DNA of 64,000 nucleotides from Streptomyces griseus subsp. griseus (lineage in GTDB: Bacteria > Actinomycetota > Actinomycetes > Streptomycetales > Streptomycetaceae): assembly GCF_003610995.1 (NCBI RefSeq), contig NZ_CP032543.1:5890001-5954000 (forward strand). Reading direction: 5' to 3'. Below the pieces are notes generated by a model, which worked only from the letters and a program-made list of their open reading frames with translations, did no database searches and was not told where the DNA came from. Positions 33,601 through 35,551 of the stretch are shown here, piece by piece (the first letter of the stretch is position 1; each line of letters opens with the position of its first letter). Made by a program: the position numbers and the translations under genes.

Positions 33601-34829
33601 CCACCGCCTGGCAGCGGACCCGTCCCGCGCACCCGGCCTCGGCCGAGGACGCGCCGCGCCCGGTCCCGGCCCCGCTGTCCCGTTCCGCGCGAGGCGGTGG
33701 CGCGCCAGAACCGGCCGGGCAGGAGCGGACGTCCGCTCCCGCGCAGCACCAGCGGTCCGTGCCCAGGGCTTCGGGCACGACGGCACAGCGAGCGCCTTCC
33801 GCGCCCACGGCCGCCGCCCCCACCTCCGCCCCGCCGTCCACCGCTCCTCCCGGCCGGCCGGGAGGCGACACGTCCGGTGCGCCCGTCCGGTACTCGGCGG
33901 ACGGCCGGTTCGACGGGCGGTTCGCGGACACGACGGCCGAGTTCCCCCTGCTCATCGACGACGGATGGCAGCGGGTATGGGGATTCGGGCAGGACGACGC
34001 CGAGTTCCACGTCTTCGTGGCCGAGATCGCCTCCCTCGGGCTGCGCGGCGAGTACAACCCCGACGGCCCGACCGCCGGGCGCGTCACCGACATGAACGGC
34101 CGGCTCTACGACAGCGGCCCGTCCTGGGACTGGTACCTCCCCGGCCGGGGCCTCGTCGCCTCCTCCCGCCTACGGGCGGTGACCGGGCGGGTCGAGGGCC
34201 AGGAGGAGCTCATGGAGATTCCGGCGAACTGGCCCGCCACGGGGCCGGTCAGTCCGACTCCACCGGTCGATCCGGCGTCCGTCGCGGCGGACCCCGCCGT
34301 CCTGGCGGGCGGCAAGCTGCCCGAGGCGCTGTGGCGGGACCACGACGGCCCGCTGTACCGCTTCAGCCCCGACGGGCCCGACCGGGTCTTCGCCGAGGGT
34401 CTGAAGCCCTACGGCCCCGAGATGGTCCACCTGATCGACCACGTCTACAACAGCAACCTGACCCCGAGGACGCTCTTCTCCAGCACGACGGCCAATCAGC
34501 ACTATGTGCGCGACAGCGCGCGCGCCAACCCCGCCGGGGCGCCTGCCCTCTTCCGCCGCTACCGCTGGCGCTACGACATCGTGGCCCCCGGCGGGATCGA
34601 CGTGAACGCCACCCTCGGCCCGGCCTCCCCCTTCCCCGACCAGGAGGAGGTGCTCTTCCCCGGTGGCGTGGCCGGCCGTCACATCCGGGGCGTCCAGCCG
34701 ATACTGGACGGCAATCCGGTGGGGTCCTTCATCCCCAACCCGCGCTTCGCGCCGCCGACCGGCACCGAAGCCGCTGACACGGCGGACGGCGGGCCGGCCA
34801 CGGACCGGCGGACCGGGGACGGCACATGA
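6669..34829 (+). CDS. Giant multi-warhead T7SS polymorphic toxin, 3' reading frame (9,386 codons)
   Basis: A single uninterrupted frame of 28.2 kb. The GTG at 6669 overlaps the upstream TGA but is probably not a true start, because homology runs upstream across it. Visible parts, numbered from 6669: Cys half of an HG...C module (C30); two near-identical 222-residue modules (about 315-773); OTU-like domain (about 813-1030; C832, H1024); beta-rich repeats (about 1150-2850); two degenerate OTU-like domains; Ser-Asp tracts before alpha/beta modules; duplicated papain-like and OmpA-like blocks; M34-like zinc protease (about 4925-5120; HEFAH at 5004); a (GDL)n acidic tract near 6735; two tandem blocks with HG...C dyads (H7283/C7330 and H8450/C8497); C-terminal ADP-ribosyltransferase (about 9215-9365). 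Streptomyces proteins of this scale are, as I recall, labelled lonely Cys proteins. The likely role is a contact- or secretion-delivered antagonism toxin exported by a type VII system. The SseB-like gene downstream is the partner candidate. Confidence 0.9.
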   Translation: MKVSGVQLGELLKHWAREGDQDRPLVLFSCETGQQPRIAGLPVAQHVANRTGRPVYAPTTEAGTAKDRDGNVRAVLAEGPDGPGRWRLFTPEPTGTELDDLARDAGLHAGPDPADAFARARTLQQIRTLRDVLGPDAEQRPGHRELLAGLAYVDGLRWRGPGSAARYGDGRMTPGLLDRMVTDWHADGGRPRVDPGTGPTRGQYTAFLEAAAGLRAAATPATTLDSLLPPPPPAPAPGTLVSQSDVLGLSYARSAQIAWSLSDAPLPLSDLDLGPDDTAELARRLHRPEPTEPSVPPAPSVPQEAPPTNSLVVNAYTARHTYGIPEKNFDKFRDVARNRNVVVDVRPTNPSAPKWLDAGALPKPPEIKAKTVGGVDVLLGADAGNVGLVGYFKPVLPDQGSVPVDAWDRVVSRFNQRSTEFHELAGAMARYEAEGRFTVHDGIVFGVDGDGGRRPITGDHDVFDVSSPDGSRLSHPEHDALIDEMRAKDMAVAHGAHMFWNPPTAFDKSVFDKIVSSHQGPSGEPLLRFSPNSDHAVLTWVQKPKPGQVDSYTARHTYGIPEKNFDKFRDVARNRNVVVDVRPTNPSAPKWLDAGALPKPPEIKAKTVGGVDVLLGADAGNVGLVGYFKPVLPDQGSVPVDAWDRVVSRFNQRSTEFHELAGAMARYEAEGRFTVHDGIVFGVDGDGGRRPITGDHDVFDVSSPDGSRLSHPEHDALIDEMRAKDMAVAHGAHMFWNPPTAFDKSVFDKIVSSHQGPSGEPLLRFSPNSDHAELMHAEPRPASRPSPSGRPESIAEDVNLFSRDTGTPDLGGTVHADGQVLHRLHTPGDGDCLFRSLLDTARSRAVPPAWAALNVAGLRTLLRDRLTGSELLTPDVEATPDPVLAVVDDLRMTALAGVGNPEARERIGQRWDRIQQAVVTEGDGRQWRRILRDSGYPHLAEVAPTPADARRLGTDGLILAAAESTALWSSPFADALPLALAHTLDLDLRLVGTAPSAPASTFVTPLNPGGNGGTVHLAYNGSDHYDALIPATSLPAPTPAIPAPATAPATPDPAGSDVFGEWLRSMGGITDLDAPVAETPDRGDGVPLETQLERHRPARLLTGEDARPPGPAPRTVTFDDGSRLPTVLISPDADPDDGGTGPGTRTDGAPRTGLLNGLGVLNLRSPEQVAKEVFDQLPKKLRSQFDEAELLRLLKDQPGAFTAPRGARFVGREKSGVGHEMVVEAVPYHRWERFSEPGGATVRVDTVRRGQSGTGGGRSVGVGRRIAAGLGMGPPLNWLLKIGVSLGWNRKTDYTQGTQAYHQSEYRAWEGSHLHLDDVHYRVRVERVTEAPRTPAPGTPPTAPHWQRSEVHSASFAMRDGLSWRLPDDLTVPFNGPKRAPETLTFPNGAEPRITDTTALHLTDPPENVALAISGARPGSSAHRTLVSYVRPGRLLGLFGRLSGPVTGPELTRGSGQHPLGHLIVERSIPHRATLVTESVKSEIRDLTQTTYQNQRAHVRDTRLGVQVTAGPNYTLIGPETDVRLQGGPLVRTDLGAGRGHYLGADAARKVTGRVRNHPVALYRVERTLMVRGAGQPASAARPVRVVSLDWYSTQDARRLAGWDSRTPGATGPNPDAEPPVPWYLNREDPVHLGGQVRAEGFVPDRRPAPVPATTPAPATNTTTPAPATTSTTTPAPAPVPPQDPLKAFGDTVLDTLHRAYPSLFVPPLMLRHPHLAKLWYGDGRMRTALHNERQVREALNRPTLAQSLDDLTTTGVPVTLTEDGKVRRGHHTLILRARLTDRRFETTMSERSLRNAVVGTEISGQGQQESTTLSAGVELGISPRDHDKDPGTGLPRQAGNVSLGARQALSWTRATKNTVAVTHDQLAFQNGADLYSYQVELGATFEGHRRPRGWTRLVSAGLLGAGVFVSKVAERPLFSGGTETVGRVELAVPAAHGSERHAPADPPPTGPAPTPAPTPAPRPLTSTEADQLLDGTRPLPRTTAADRQLVNKLLSAPHVVLSAEGGEQRQRLVQDTADRATGSSWHVSAPGTPIRTALRRAMANLGVAGQLGQYLGPFGSRITGLTGAGPFSTHYLKAAVRGELDNLRVRSDPKPGSLEATIGNEHRVAGSSGSGSRTTLGLQGGVTPVQQAPGQQALVGAYTSALQYAWGKGRSVSQTLTRGRNTTLSYAGRMYLVVADAAETVAVRDRWTAVMGAVGTRSGGGISSAAGRISERLGRGLDPRRAAGALQRIRDAVMFHLPMQDAIEAGLAPDGLGTRTPDNLGGGYRLPPFLQRRHFPSHPSGQLDASRAAQQLMGQLARMGVPSHDREQVLQRLSPDFLRSHVHELTTDGVTLPVRYRSWSSPHQLPVGGSPGQLKLTLTPVTTTVERLRTGYELEDYRTTARDDVGGRSQDRGADATLSGSERVADGGLLAANPAIQGTAAKQRSSNVTESAGATAMPNIATTQAHAEIVTTYTLTATLVDASGQPLGPTATAPVGTLNEILPASLLTPDGEGTDGALTEQDVPEPPRAVTLLTADQARAESVAQWRTTDGETGERDPDILPFDDVIGSGILAVDIRGAANVQDALTLATARADGSPGDLDLGERHTGTTLAERVRMARHTPLTGLGTAPAQAQQEATSQVGLTAGFREALGPDGSPLPTQSSARLLKQSHTADSRLYAKMHRDGARLLAVENKPRMEAMQRRKTGDALDAGITDNIEGAVSTSPLAGNSNAGVTNPGATVPIGGANDSTALRSATDTTLGTHIKVVTDRSMLFAVPVSWLAVAEVDHRVTDSRPMQALGKPKRGPRAAEAETTALVWLREDIARDYGLLDDTTFPDEARAAWDAQAKATADLATAEKNYYDARAKARETWLGLSPEQQAALGDDDRVTVLPRAVAESPAVTAWQAAREEVRTWQQRLDAAAKDHHRLQLAAARLTAHHQGSGSVPVKDAPQEYTAPDWRSEAPEPYKVTEAGGSTPRTLTSPDGRTVHEVHEVPHDGASFFHALLTTAQDRGRLAFLLDADLADRFTAAPGDPAVTAEAVGAVRNRLAWALGDDRNGDLLDGLALDTADTFSQVELDFAEVELTPAQQAEFDAFGRLPLTFWPSPEQRVALAMAALSRPFTAEPAAVGPDAGDPAQPERRAGDHGGADLLPALAARVLDTPVTVITGEGRQQVFVPRGADPAVADTSSGPVLFAADGFFSAALPPGTTPPAATALPATSAPSSGTETAPKPPAHRSHPTPPWLPPADDTGAPRYRLDRDGVLTAPDGATFTQGPPAGRGNGFFAALSTALRHAAVEPGRDPKAATRLRSRAGASPAQLMRLNGLPGDRADRDALFSPPPLRTGPGVPAPSQDARDGHLRRHLANAPWGPDADRAVAEWAAKATGATVTLVEENGTTHTYAGPSADSPTLRLRRRGGDFVPLLLRTPAPTPPVAPTPETPAPVPTTKVSEAPVTSGTSAPEPPTAGDPPGPHGEEEAYGLSTLSGAEPRPQDSPDTDSDSDSDSESVGTTPVWADPEWLTALFGSQWNRAPRARLQETSEALYALVEEAADGRPVRDGLADLVREVMHLPDRARVTNQDVLDLGSLALEASSDDLAGAEDLAVYFVDRQIETRRDALAEETLLHTADRTPAGRDLTGTGRGLPQPDSYLTERSGRVAEQNAQWRNPYLIVGQAAEGGGVEIVTPWRTFVVRDAEEMARIISYDTRRPGGADIVLALPPAFAARVANLVAGTTARPVWYPLGPAEVATHPTTGAAHLVVHRRDGETGPDWSTPPPPQLPGLPGARDLSSDSDSDDGRSSDSDSTSDGDAEFDRLADEAQFERRIDALRPRPLITRDYEVVDDGGTGVLFTEPGPRAVGVVRAREGTEGLALVLPHQGQDVVPAADRPPLHISADRTVALHSAGNDTTGRGRQVYATRAAIESSSARLAAAGAGVRLEADPSVRVILKGEDGTPGEPLFRVEPRFLTGSGTSEHAFTRDFARMVAGTDAAPLSHLAFRTPDGTVATAPANGLHGREVTGTHHLAQALTEVADGTRPATGVTPDWAARQAGRDPRFTGGVVGAPTPGEAYGQALSHTQDNALRGPLAQAAARTGVNEHAWAQVGEGYLIQSVSTTSDGGAQLFTHNHAKPGDPVGPHAPYHFAQVVLASEDGTHQITLENETHSRTPIPADRLDAIVDENLDRYDEGQLDMLADETERRAETARRDGSDPAYTARLDGFARTARALAAVHEAEHVRWHFTEDRPEHALAQREVDQARARARDAVRSAAPVLDDKDQWFFRAYSKRPGESAHAVNAALLSERSPAVSNPLTTVALHGHTLRPDQRTVRFAEQQHTLSPEAGENLDALALSLARAALWNRANGLPLPAVTVTGHGNRSQASGEKRAQAVGKALGDRLVRLLRTLQQGAPGPHVRLSDLTLTLDAQRVRRATDPDRGRMVTVDIDDHRHPSPTAPGRPAPVGGPPATEPSALRRPTTEAAPGSSLSGGADPATRPGTTTPSGRDGSRPGRRSATPSPDRGAPVPAWVQARIRYAEESVAFERRLAEHLAENEAVTEEFRKMARAAWERARQQYPRALATFGSENPSMPGSVGAGRPALQQVLRAGNLRELVTFLFQGISSDLVPEMLGGREEPNPEIEAERPSRRQAEGRTQLERLAEQLRLDDTLSAPEKQAALARATREHTLPVDPDDVRPPLSRAERPFAVNDLGLTWMPASSVYDLAMSSGLQQTSEETGGLVLTGTAGSTYRFLVHAARMRDQWGLDLDLGLIRAGMIAMSLSADHHSFHEVMRGAQLALDSIPGHDPALDYRDNWGRYWNVHPLTEQELRRHVAGGGRFPDEHAQDVEDAAGLGAQAGPLTELARLLPELSAADRATRLALLSPADREYLAARPGLAAALRSKLSDRDFAETVANLLVQVAPGVEQPVSAGREARARITAMLRDPDVATRLLERGARVLVAPRNEALTELGPFRDLAGRELSGTDRRTWDTVRGLGRLNTAVTEENLLGETTGVAGAQGYADGYSTTTHEFAHAIHRYGLDDADRRTIAAAYRGKLSPPAGQDPADVEWPDGPRRSANDGQPVDNYASRDEFEYFAQAVNAYLGTNTGHDPFTGQPRNNGPAWVRENEPALLPVLERLFGTTPEQDAPGPANPVDAVRAENEMYEGFRAVWDRAEGIHRAQPHPPVTPPSQLRDAGTAGPRPATDGSTETPLPPPPPTSADRRSGWAEFPQDLTAELDRLLIASAPESEALARFRFTDESDSDHESTESDPADDPRTWAGLLFGPASRGEYEAEALLDTARAVRDLAHRATASRAEATDVLAELRELTRQVLGLGGRARIGARELMMLGSLALSATPRQLADTGALARLLTHQDAALGEQSRLAPDRGPGRDWTGTGGQTPPLDTYAAQDGDGALTLWPAPWPKSYVVLAQSAPSAVHLHTPDGTLRIEDTADLARLIARDPHRPAGHDVVLALGHEDIETLARQVADLTGSRVWYSEAAPRVATDWRSGAEHLTTGPSPHAGAHPWASLLPGQDPVAGGPPTDVPAEERSFVPDAPVAEARRARPLTTRQYGFADGHGDGELFRNPGEPLNDWRPPQALAGTDDPPTLLLAEQTWDTQSVHGHPALRISADRTLATLDGYDGQQVYATRQAVADATAKLTRAGLAVRLRLDEERGIVLPTPDGGNRQLFRVTPVFLNSTGQSTEEVCRDFAIMLADDGRTSHLVFRDPAGGPPATAPANASDGAEVTGTHHLAEALGQVADGVLSPGSVGTDWAASQVRKDGRPIGGDGTGPLPAAAYGSALSLERPEDPRRTAMTEAAQRIGVNEFAWADVGEAYLVQSVAAPGEHGPSLETNYAKPSTESGESYFGYHFITVVLASEDGTHQVSLENHARAGSREERLRRMVLSNLRAHDVAELREQADTLRREIARQEDAGVDEGLKEVRGHLDLTILLTRAALAQQEVASTAAGSPERNEARRTFDGVVRTASKHLERLEKTVPGKQLWYMRMFSRRPGESAHDVNARLLEDGAAEANPLTTVILHGQEERTQTVHFDPDAEQAPAAAASTIRHVAARVARTGLWNAAHDLPLPQVTMAGGRTSRLSRDIGRVRANAVAAAFRRELADALHRLQDGTPGPHLDADRFLVEATSVRVEKARADRVATVEITVDDRRGGPRQIALRGLRGGSPDDGRDPLAEQWPIGRPVTLMRPRFGGLAATAALSTGLPSDGTPSTGKGKEPEPRPHRWFAYTRSTTSRMEQLRYEVADSGHLRLPDGQEVPPTGWTRFGDDFVHPETGALLRGDNGWLGRVANLDSLLPALGELDPDAAPYRITADATHLHLAPESGGAALSIPLALDPAADGPDAPRATGPTARTAPSTADPSADVAPPGGRTAPPASDAESAAARTAYDQAREVFRAAAGTTGPDRTAPAGRSAIDDARALVERAEERLWALGAAPETLADTRTPSAPAPGDTDAPREPAPAVPLETEHRTWLLDQVTEADLPPTPVPPDDGETVTGADLRAAGVTLSPGTHAEMALLGDRLPAKRLSAPDLTRVRLARTDDTTGVTAAVAAEVARRLWARTYAALRATAPGARSDEETARAWAAAVVLVLPPQPHPVLSDARFAGDGFRDAVRRIAGHLLTAEPGAEGVRESAAKLADTLREGLGLAPRWSVPPEGPTTGRAAPGTPALQSGQGGELPDLDMPDADPGQGHLPDPATDLGMAMDLDGSGLPDAFLSVPDGLDLAVWGALGDMDTWGDLGDLGDLGDLGDLGDLGDLGELPDLGFTFDPPAPVPVGPGEGDGQPVYAVPAAPPARPLTTLPALTLVPFAPNSTGTADSADGTTERLAHQVARTALRNRRNRVPLPRIDIAGYGADARGAGTARDRDQAAQAQGDLRARTTRDLFVRHLDHALRTLQAGLPTGATPLRPQDLTITARGRSRVPGQGAAVALAGRIGREELGRQATIGVTSPRHAAALDALDALRRTDRDLRTGPLDVDAVARRIWHLEPSVFVDPEMRRDLYTLTGRAIAAGRANSLAALTAFHLEEQGLLADDRARHVSAGGTRVPGLNWTGTDTAALDTLFVDRLTTGPAGTPVRAGNADVAPWPWDTTPYPVLAEGSHDRVTAQLPDGTTWQLDADEFAELVAADLTRHPLPGRTPIVLAVPSAGDRYLELPRKLAERTGRTVWVHSGLARRNPDPAATNTLAVLHRDGLPDGTWLPVRPGLAPDPHDDAPAWHHRVLTQPIVSSRTGEQIGRSFHELFELVGERESYRDLDHMSFYVHWDAATNTYSDKRPMEDPGPADKAYRLAGHGLPGGLSLPLDDGSSRIVDRDEATGWLRRRKSLVSLPEDHWVDLVICHSGAPAQGSAQDVSQLEDALPAAFTTDPLGDDALSLGQHLANRLRRTTRLSYSSQGVVRFGDGPVRVLATDAQGRPWWWETSRPEPDDAELDRLAEQAGFQGGPSPRVRSELLRVVRALKLVMGPDVVVADDFPALVAGAAAVVNMWFADPDLQPTGPFWPQLLSRVIAAHPLAAGGVDGDVTRQVLAEAAKAWRDAGGALPVSGFVPLPQLRTAADWLTDPAAVDRAAVDALRLADPADAPAHRPRMFWARVRAEETLPGPGPAADALTVRALRLDPATQLDDALRARARALLTRGFAAGRNMADPDVVGAYAVEAAGALTAPALITTVGAAIGSGRDWRGLATLLPRLDSFRVADTTVDAPWAGQDADGKDRPAPYAVRASVDLEDSGHVQVTLGTESYRLTAAEFAELLSADADLRGLQPSAPVLLLLDGLGGPSPAVAETVSRRLGRPVWWSTSPVELSAPDAAEGELPLLVPDFSTLGQPSATDWRFTAPAAPDLGVPTVPATPAPGPGAPTPATNSDPATHSDVAADSARDGDRSVDLARDDAPSPASARSGVLSADSSRDSDTATAPARNGDPSTGTSRSDAPATGSPRNPRSSVGDPMEGVEATSVPTAPALPAVPVAPASVHALQPLPPRTLVAYGRDEMSPSAQGDRTLELLAAQVAATGLRNRRAGAALPRVEVTGYGAEVGPDRASTGSPGRRRAFTARQRFTRLLESELQRLQRDLPTGETRLTAQDFPFAVRAMARVPADWVGTGVLAQVSRAELGRQAVIALRLPPDAVAVQRLDTLRRRDRALRTRPLDVDAIARRVLHLDPGAAVQQDDRQELFDLVGRATAAGRATGFAALAAYHLSELGVTAPGRAHHFTVGGSRVPGLNWGTSDVIALDTTRSDLLEADPAGGYDVLSTSPTPWPSTTTPYVVAAEGGRDRVEARLPDGTVRELGVEVFVELVAEDVAREALPPDTPIVLAVPFTADGYLDLPRRLADRTGRTVWAHSGRVTVESAPGESSTIDVVRTPKTPRGDWIASDPGLGPDPDDDVPDWHHDVVTRALVSALSGRQIGRASHHPAEFARDFEDDDRHLDRMGTFVHDHPATDRVSGEYEMPRPGPEDRAYRLDMHGSPGGLTLALRDGTTRDIDEREAGPWLRRRKSLTTLPKDHWVDLVVCWSGAPGDSAVPRPSMASDAYGGPFVADPLATVSMGQHVANATGRAVRLAYGPQGTRESNGRYQRTLFADAQGRRRAWALARPEPDEDELDRLAEVAGVSPGDGEVSDEMRTATLRLVRALRFTLGHDIDDDPGFDELLRGAAAVDQMWRSDSDFQEAGPFTLDLLHRVVAAHPEAAAGVDGPTTRRVLAAAAEHWSRYPGEGVAGFVDLPAVEAAAQWLAQEDVEAEAAAVLRLSDDEVGEAELSRMFWARVKAEETLPGTGPDAQEFAARVLHRDPGPSAAHARRAEALDVLTRAFAVGREASVPDTAAAYALKEAGAYEDTAFDTVQGASDGTGRDFTGGGATGVDLTRFRTPAGLVDTPWAQGANGEDRPVPYLVWAGADADDSDLVEVSWGGDTYAATAGEFAELVAADPALLRAELTVPVVLALPGPAADAAALADRVARRLGRTVWWTGFPVDLSGTGDPVLTLRPTADGTDPGATAWQRTRPAHPASAEDAPRPVPAPLSRSARGGGAPEPAGQERTSAPAQHQRSVPRASGTTAQRAPSAPTAAAPTSAPPSTAPPGRPGGDTSGAPVRYSADGRFDGRFADTTAEFPLLIDDGWQRVWGFGQDDAEFHVFVAEIASLGLRGEYNPDGPTAGRVTDMNGRLYDSGPSWDWYLPGRGLVASSRLRAVTGRVEGQEELMEIPANWPATGPVSPTPPVDPASVAADPAVLAGGKLPEALWRDHDGPLYRFSPDGPDRVFAEGLKPYGPEMVHLIDHVYNSNLTPRTLFSSTTANQHYVRDSARANPAGAPALFRRYRWRYDIVAPGGIDVNATLGPASPFPDQEEVLFPGGVAGRHIRGVQPILDGNPVGSFIPNPRFAPPTGTEAADTADGGPATDRRTGDGT
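7612..8277 (+). repeat. Tandem 666-bp duplication, copy 1 (possible edema-factor/ExoY-like module)
   Basis: This copy matches 8320-8985 at a constant offset of 708 bp; the only difference I found is a silent G to A (8000 versus 8708). It encodes 222 residues beginning YTARHTYGIPEKNFDKF. Features include VGLVGYFKP, TGDHDVFDV and VAHGAHMFWNPP. The last two recall the metal- and nucleotide-binding motifs of anthrax edema factor/ExoY nucleotidyl cyclases, but I make that assignment only tentatively. Codons here often end in T or A (gat, aat, ggt, cat), unlike the rest of the gene, which suggests recent import followed by duplication. Confidence 0.9.
8320..8985 (+). repeat. Tandem 666-bp duplication, copy 2
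   Basis: The second copy of the module at 7612-8277, separated from it by 42 bp encoding a VLTWVQKPKPGQVDS linker. It is in frame, so both copies would be translated as part of the toxin. It runs directly into a linker before the OTU-like domain. The near-perfect identity means either a very recent duplication or ongoing gene conversion. It also means assemblies from short reads could collapse or misplace this region. Confidence 0.9.
9107..9757 (+). other. OTU-like cysteine protease domain within the giant toxin
   Basis: The sequence HTPGDGDCLFRSLLDTA matches the OTU (ovarian tumour) peptidase signature D-G-D-C-L-F-R-x-L, with the nucleophile Cys codon at 9162. About 190 residues later, NGSDHYDAL supplies the expected catalytic His (codon at 9738). 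OTU enzymes cleave ubiquitin-like isopeptide bonds; in bacterial polymorphic toxins they may act as effectors on eukaryotic targets or as self-processing peptidases. All key residues look intact. The substrate cannot be inferred. Confidence 0.75.
15570..16890 (+). other. Two degenerate OTU-like domains within the giant toxin
   Basis: Two further stretches keep the OTU frame but lack the nucleophile. At about 15,600 the motif is VPHDGASFFHALLTTA (Cys replaced by Ser), followed by an AALAARVLDTPVTVI strand typical of the later part of the fold. At about 16,450 it is PPAGRGNGFFAALSTALRHA (Gly in the Cys position), followed by KATGATVTLVEENGTTHTY. Both align in layout with the intact domain at 9107-9757. 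They may serve as binding modules or decayed copies. The call rests on motif pattern only. Confidence 0.5.
17150..25140 (+). repeat. Diverged internal duplication of a 2.8-kb block in the giant toxin
   Basis: Two blocks, about 17,150-19,960 and 22,400-25,140, share the same order. First comes an acidic Ser-Asp tract, then a helical segment and GRDxTGTG. An alpha/beta module follows, with a strand of the form IVLALP and a TGSRVWY-like end. Next is a segment with GVNExAWAxVGExYLxQSV, YHFxxVVLASEDGTHQ and LEN, resembling papain-like domains seen in other exported actinobacterial proteins. Last come a coiled-coil-like helix, W[FY][FM]R[AM][FY]S[KR]RPGESAH and an OmpA-like unit (RAALWNRANGLPLPxVTVTGHGNR). 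Between the blocks lies the M34-like protease. The pattern implies that modules spread by duplication inside the gene. Confidence 0.7.
21430..22020 (+). other. M34-type (anthrax lethal factor-like) zinc metalloprotease domain
   Basis: The segment VLVAPRNEALTELGPFRDLAG leads to THEFAHAIHRYG (HExxH, His codons at 21678 and 21690) and then NYASRDEFEYFAQAVNAYL. In lethal factor and the Pro-Pro endopeptidases, the zinc is held by HExxH and a Glu in a downstream ExFFAEAF motif, with a Tyr just before it. Here the matching Tyr and Glu codons are at 21849 and 21870. All four residues are present, so the domain looks catalytically competent. It lies in the middle of the giant toxin, not at its C-terminus. 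The target is unknown. Confidence 0.75.
27060..33640 (+). repeat. Tandem duplication of a roughly 3.1-kb block in the giant toxin
   Basis: Block A (about 27,060-30,170) and block B (about 30,560-33,640) have the same five parts in order. These are an OmpA-like unit (ALRNRRNRVPLPRIDIAGYG versus GLRNRRAGAALPRVEVTGYG), a helical plus alpha/beta module (VPGLNW, TPIVLAVP, ELPRKLAERTGRTVWVHSG), an HG...C module, a helical region (LRxVRALK, FWARVRAEETLPGPGP), and a second alpha/beta module ending GRTVWW. By eye the blocks are roughly half identical, so this is an old duplication. They are joined by a Ser/Asp/Ala-rich linker (30,200-30,470). Confidence 0.8.
34315..34760 (+). other. C-terminal pierisin/scabin-type ADP-ribosyltransferase warhead
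   Basis: The final 150 residues of the giant toxin show the hallmarks of the DNA-targeting mono-ADP-ribosyltransferases pierisin and scabin: LYRFSPDGPDRVFAEGLKP with the NAD-binding Arg (codon 34359), the FSSTT motif (from 34476) in the STS position, and APGGIDVNATLG followed by FPDQEEVLFPGGV with a Q-x-E active site (Gln 34641, Glu 34647). Q-x-E, rather than E-x-E, is the guanine-modifying version of the motif. Its C-terminal position after a T7SS trafficking domain is that of the main toxic payload. DNA or nucleotide modification is inferred from the motif. Confidence 0.85.
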
Positions 34830-34933
34830 CGCGGCCGGACCGGCTGAGAGGCCCGCGCCCTCTCCCGGGCGGCTCTCTCCCCGCCCACCCCATGCCTGAT
34901 CCCAGGCCCCAGCACACCCAGAACGAGGACACG

Positions 34934-35551
34934 ATGAGTGAGTCCGACGCCCGGCCCGCCACCTCCCCTCTGGAGCCGGCTCCTCCGGAGGAGTTCATCG
35001 AGGCCGCCCGGCTCGCGCCCGACCACTGGCTCTACCTTGCCGATCCCGCCTGGCGCGGGGAGGGCCCGCCGCCGGAGTGGGCCGTCATCGGCCAGTGGCG
35101 CTCGGACCATGAGGGCGAGATCGTCGAGTGGGAGGACAACCCGGAGTACCGCCCGTCGCCGGAGGCGATGGGCTGGCCCGAGCCCGCCGACGAGGTGGAC
35201 CGGGCGGTCCAGCTCGCCACCACCGGCTACGGCCCCGCCGAGGACGTCACCGCCGCCCTGGCCCGGGCGGAGGTCGCGGTGCCGGTCACGGCGGACGGCG
35301 AACCGGTGAGCGCGTCCGCACCCGACGGCACGCCGGTGGTCCCCGTCTACACCTCCCCGCGCTACCTCCGTGGCCTCGGACAACTGGGCTCCGTAACCCT
35401 TCCGCTCACCGATCTGCTCGCCCGTATCCCCTCCGGACACAGCCTCTGCCTCAACAGCTCGGCCCCGGTCAGCATGGTGCTGACGACGGAAGGACTCGCG
35501 GACGCGCTGGGAGAGGCGTCGGGGGAGGGGAGCGCGGGCCCGACACCCTAG
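34934..35551 (+). CDS. SseB-like type VII secretion-associated protein (immunity candidate)
   Basis: The ATG at 34934 has CGAGGA upstream and gives 205 residues; longer in-frame starts lack a ribosome site. The N-terminal half has DHWLYLADPAWRGEGPPPEWAV, WEDNPEYRPSP and the conserved stretch WPEPADEVDRAVQLATTGYGPAEDV. The C-terminal half has an SseB-like fold (VPVYTSPRYL, LPLTDLLARIPSG, LCLNSSAPVSMVL). This is the protein family commonly found next to WXG100-type toxins in Streptomyces. Following the ADP-ribosyltransferase gene by 104 bp, it is the obvious candidate for its immunity protein or secretion adaptor; neither role is proven. Its stop codon TAG touches an insertion-sequence end, so the original C-terminus may have been altered. 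Confidence 0.75.
   Translation: MSESDARPATSPLEPAPPEEFIEAARLAPDHWLYLADPAWRGEGPPPEWAVIGQWRSDHEGEIVEWEDNPEYRPSPEAMGWPEPADEVDRAVQLATTGYGPAEDVTAALARAEVAVPVTADGEPVSASAPDGTPVVPVYTSPRYLRGLGQLGSVTLPLTDLLARIPSGHSLCLNSSAPVSMVLTTEGLADALGEASGEGSAGPTP

Noticed and set aside
6615..34010. Very long minus-strand open frames opposite the giant toxin (for example 6615-11762 and 15975-23849)
   Set aside because: They are mirror images created by extreme GC bias at third positions. They have Gly/Arg-rich low-complexity products and no family resemblance, and the plus-strand frame has clear domains.
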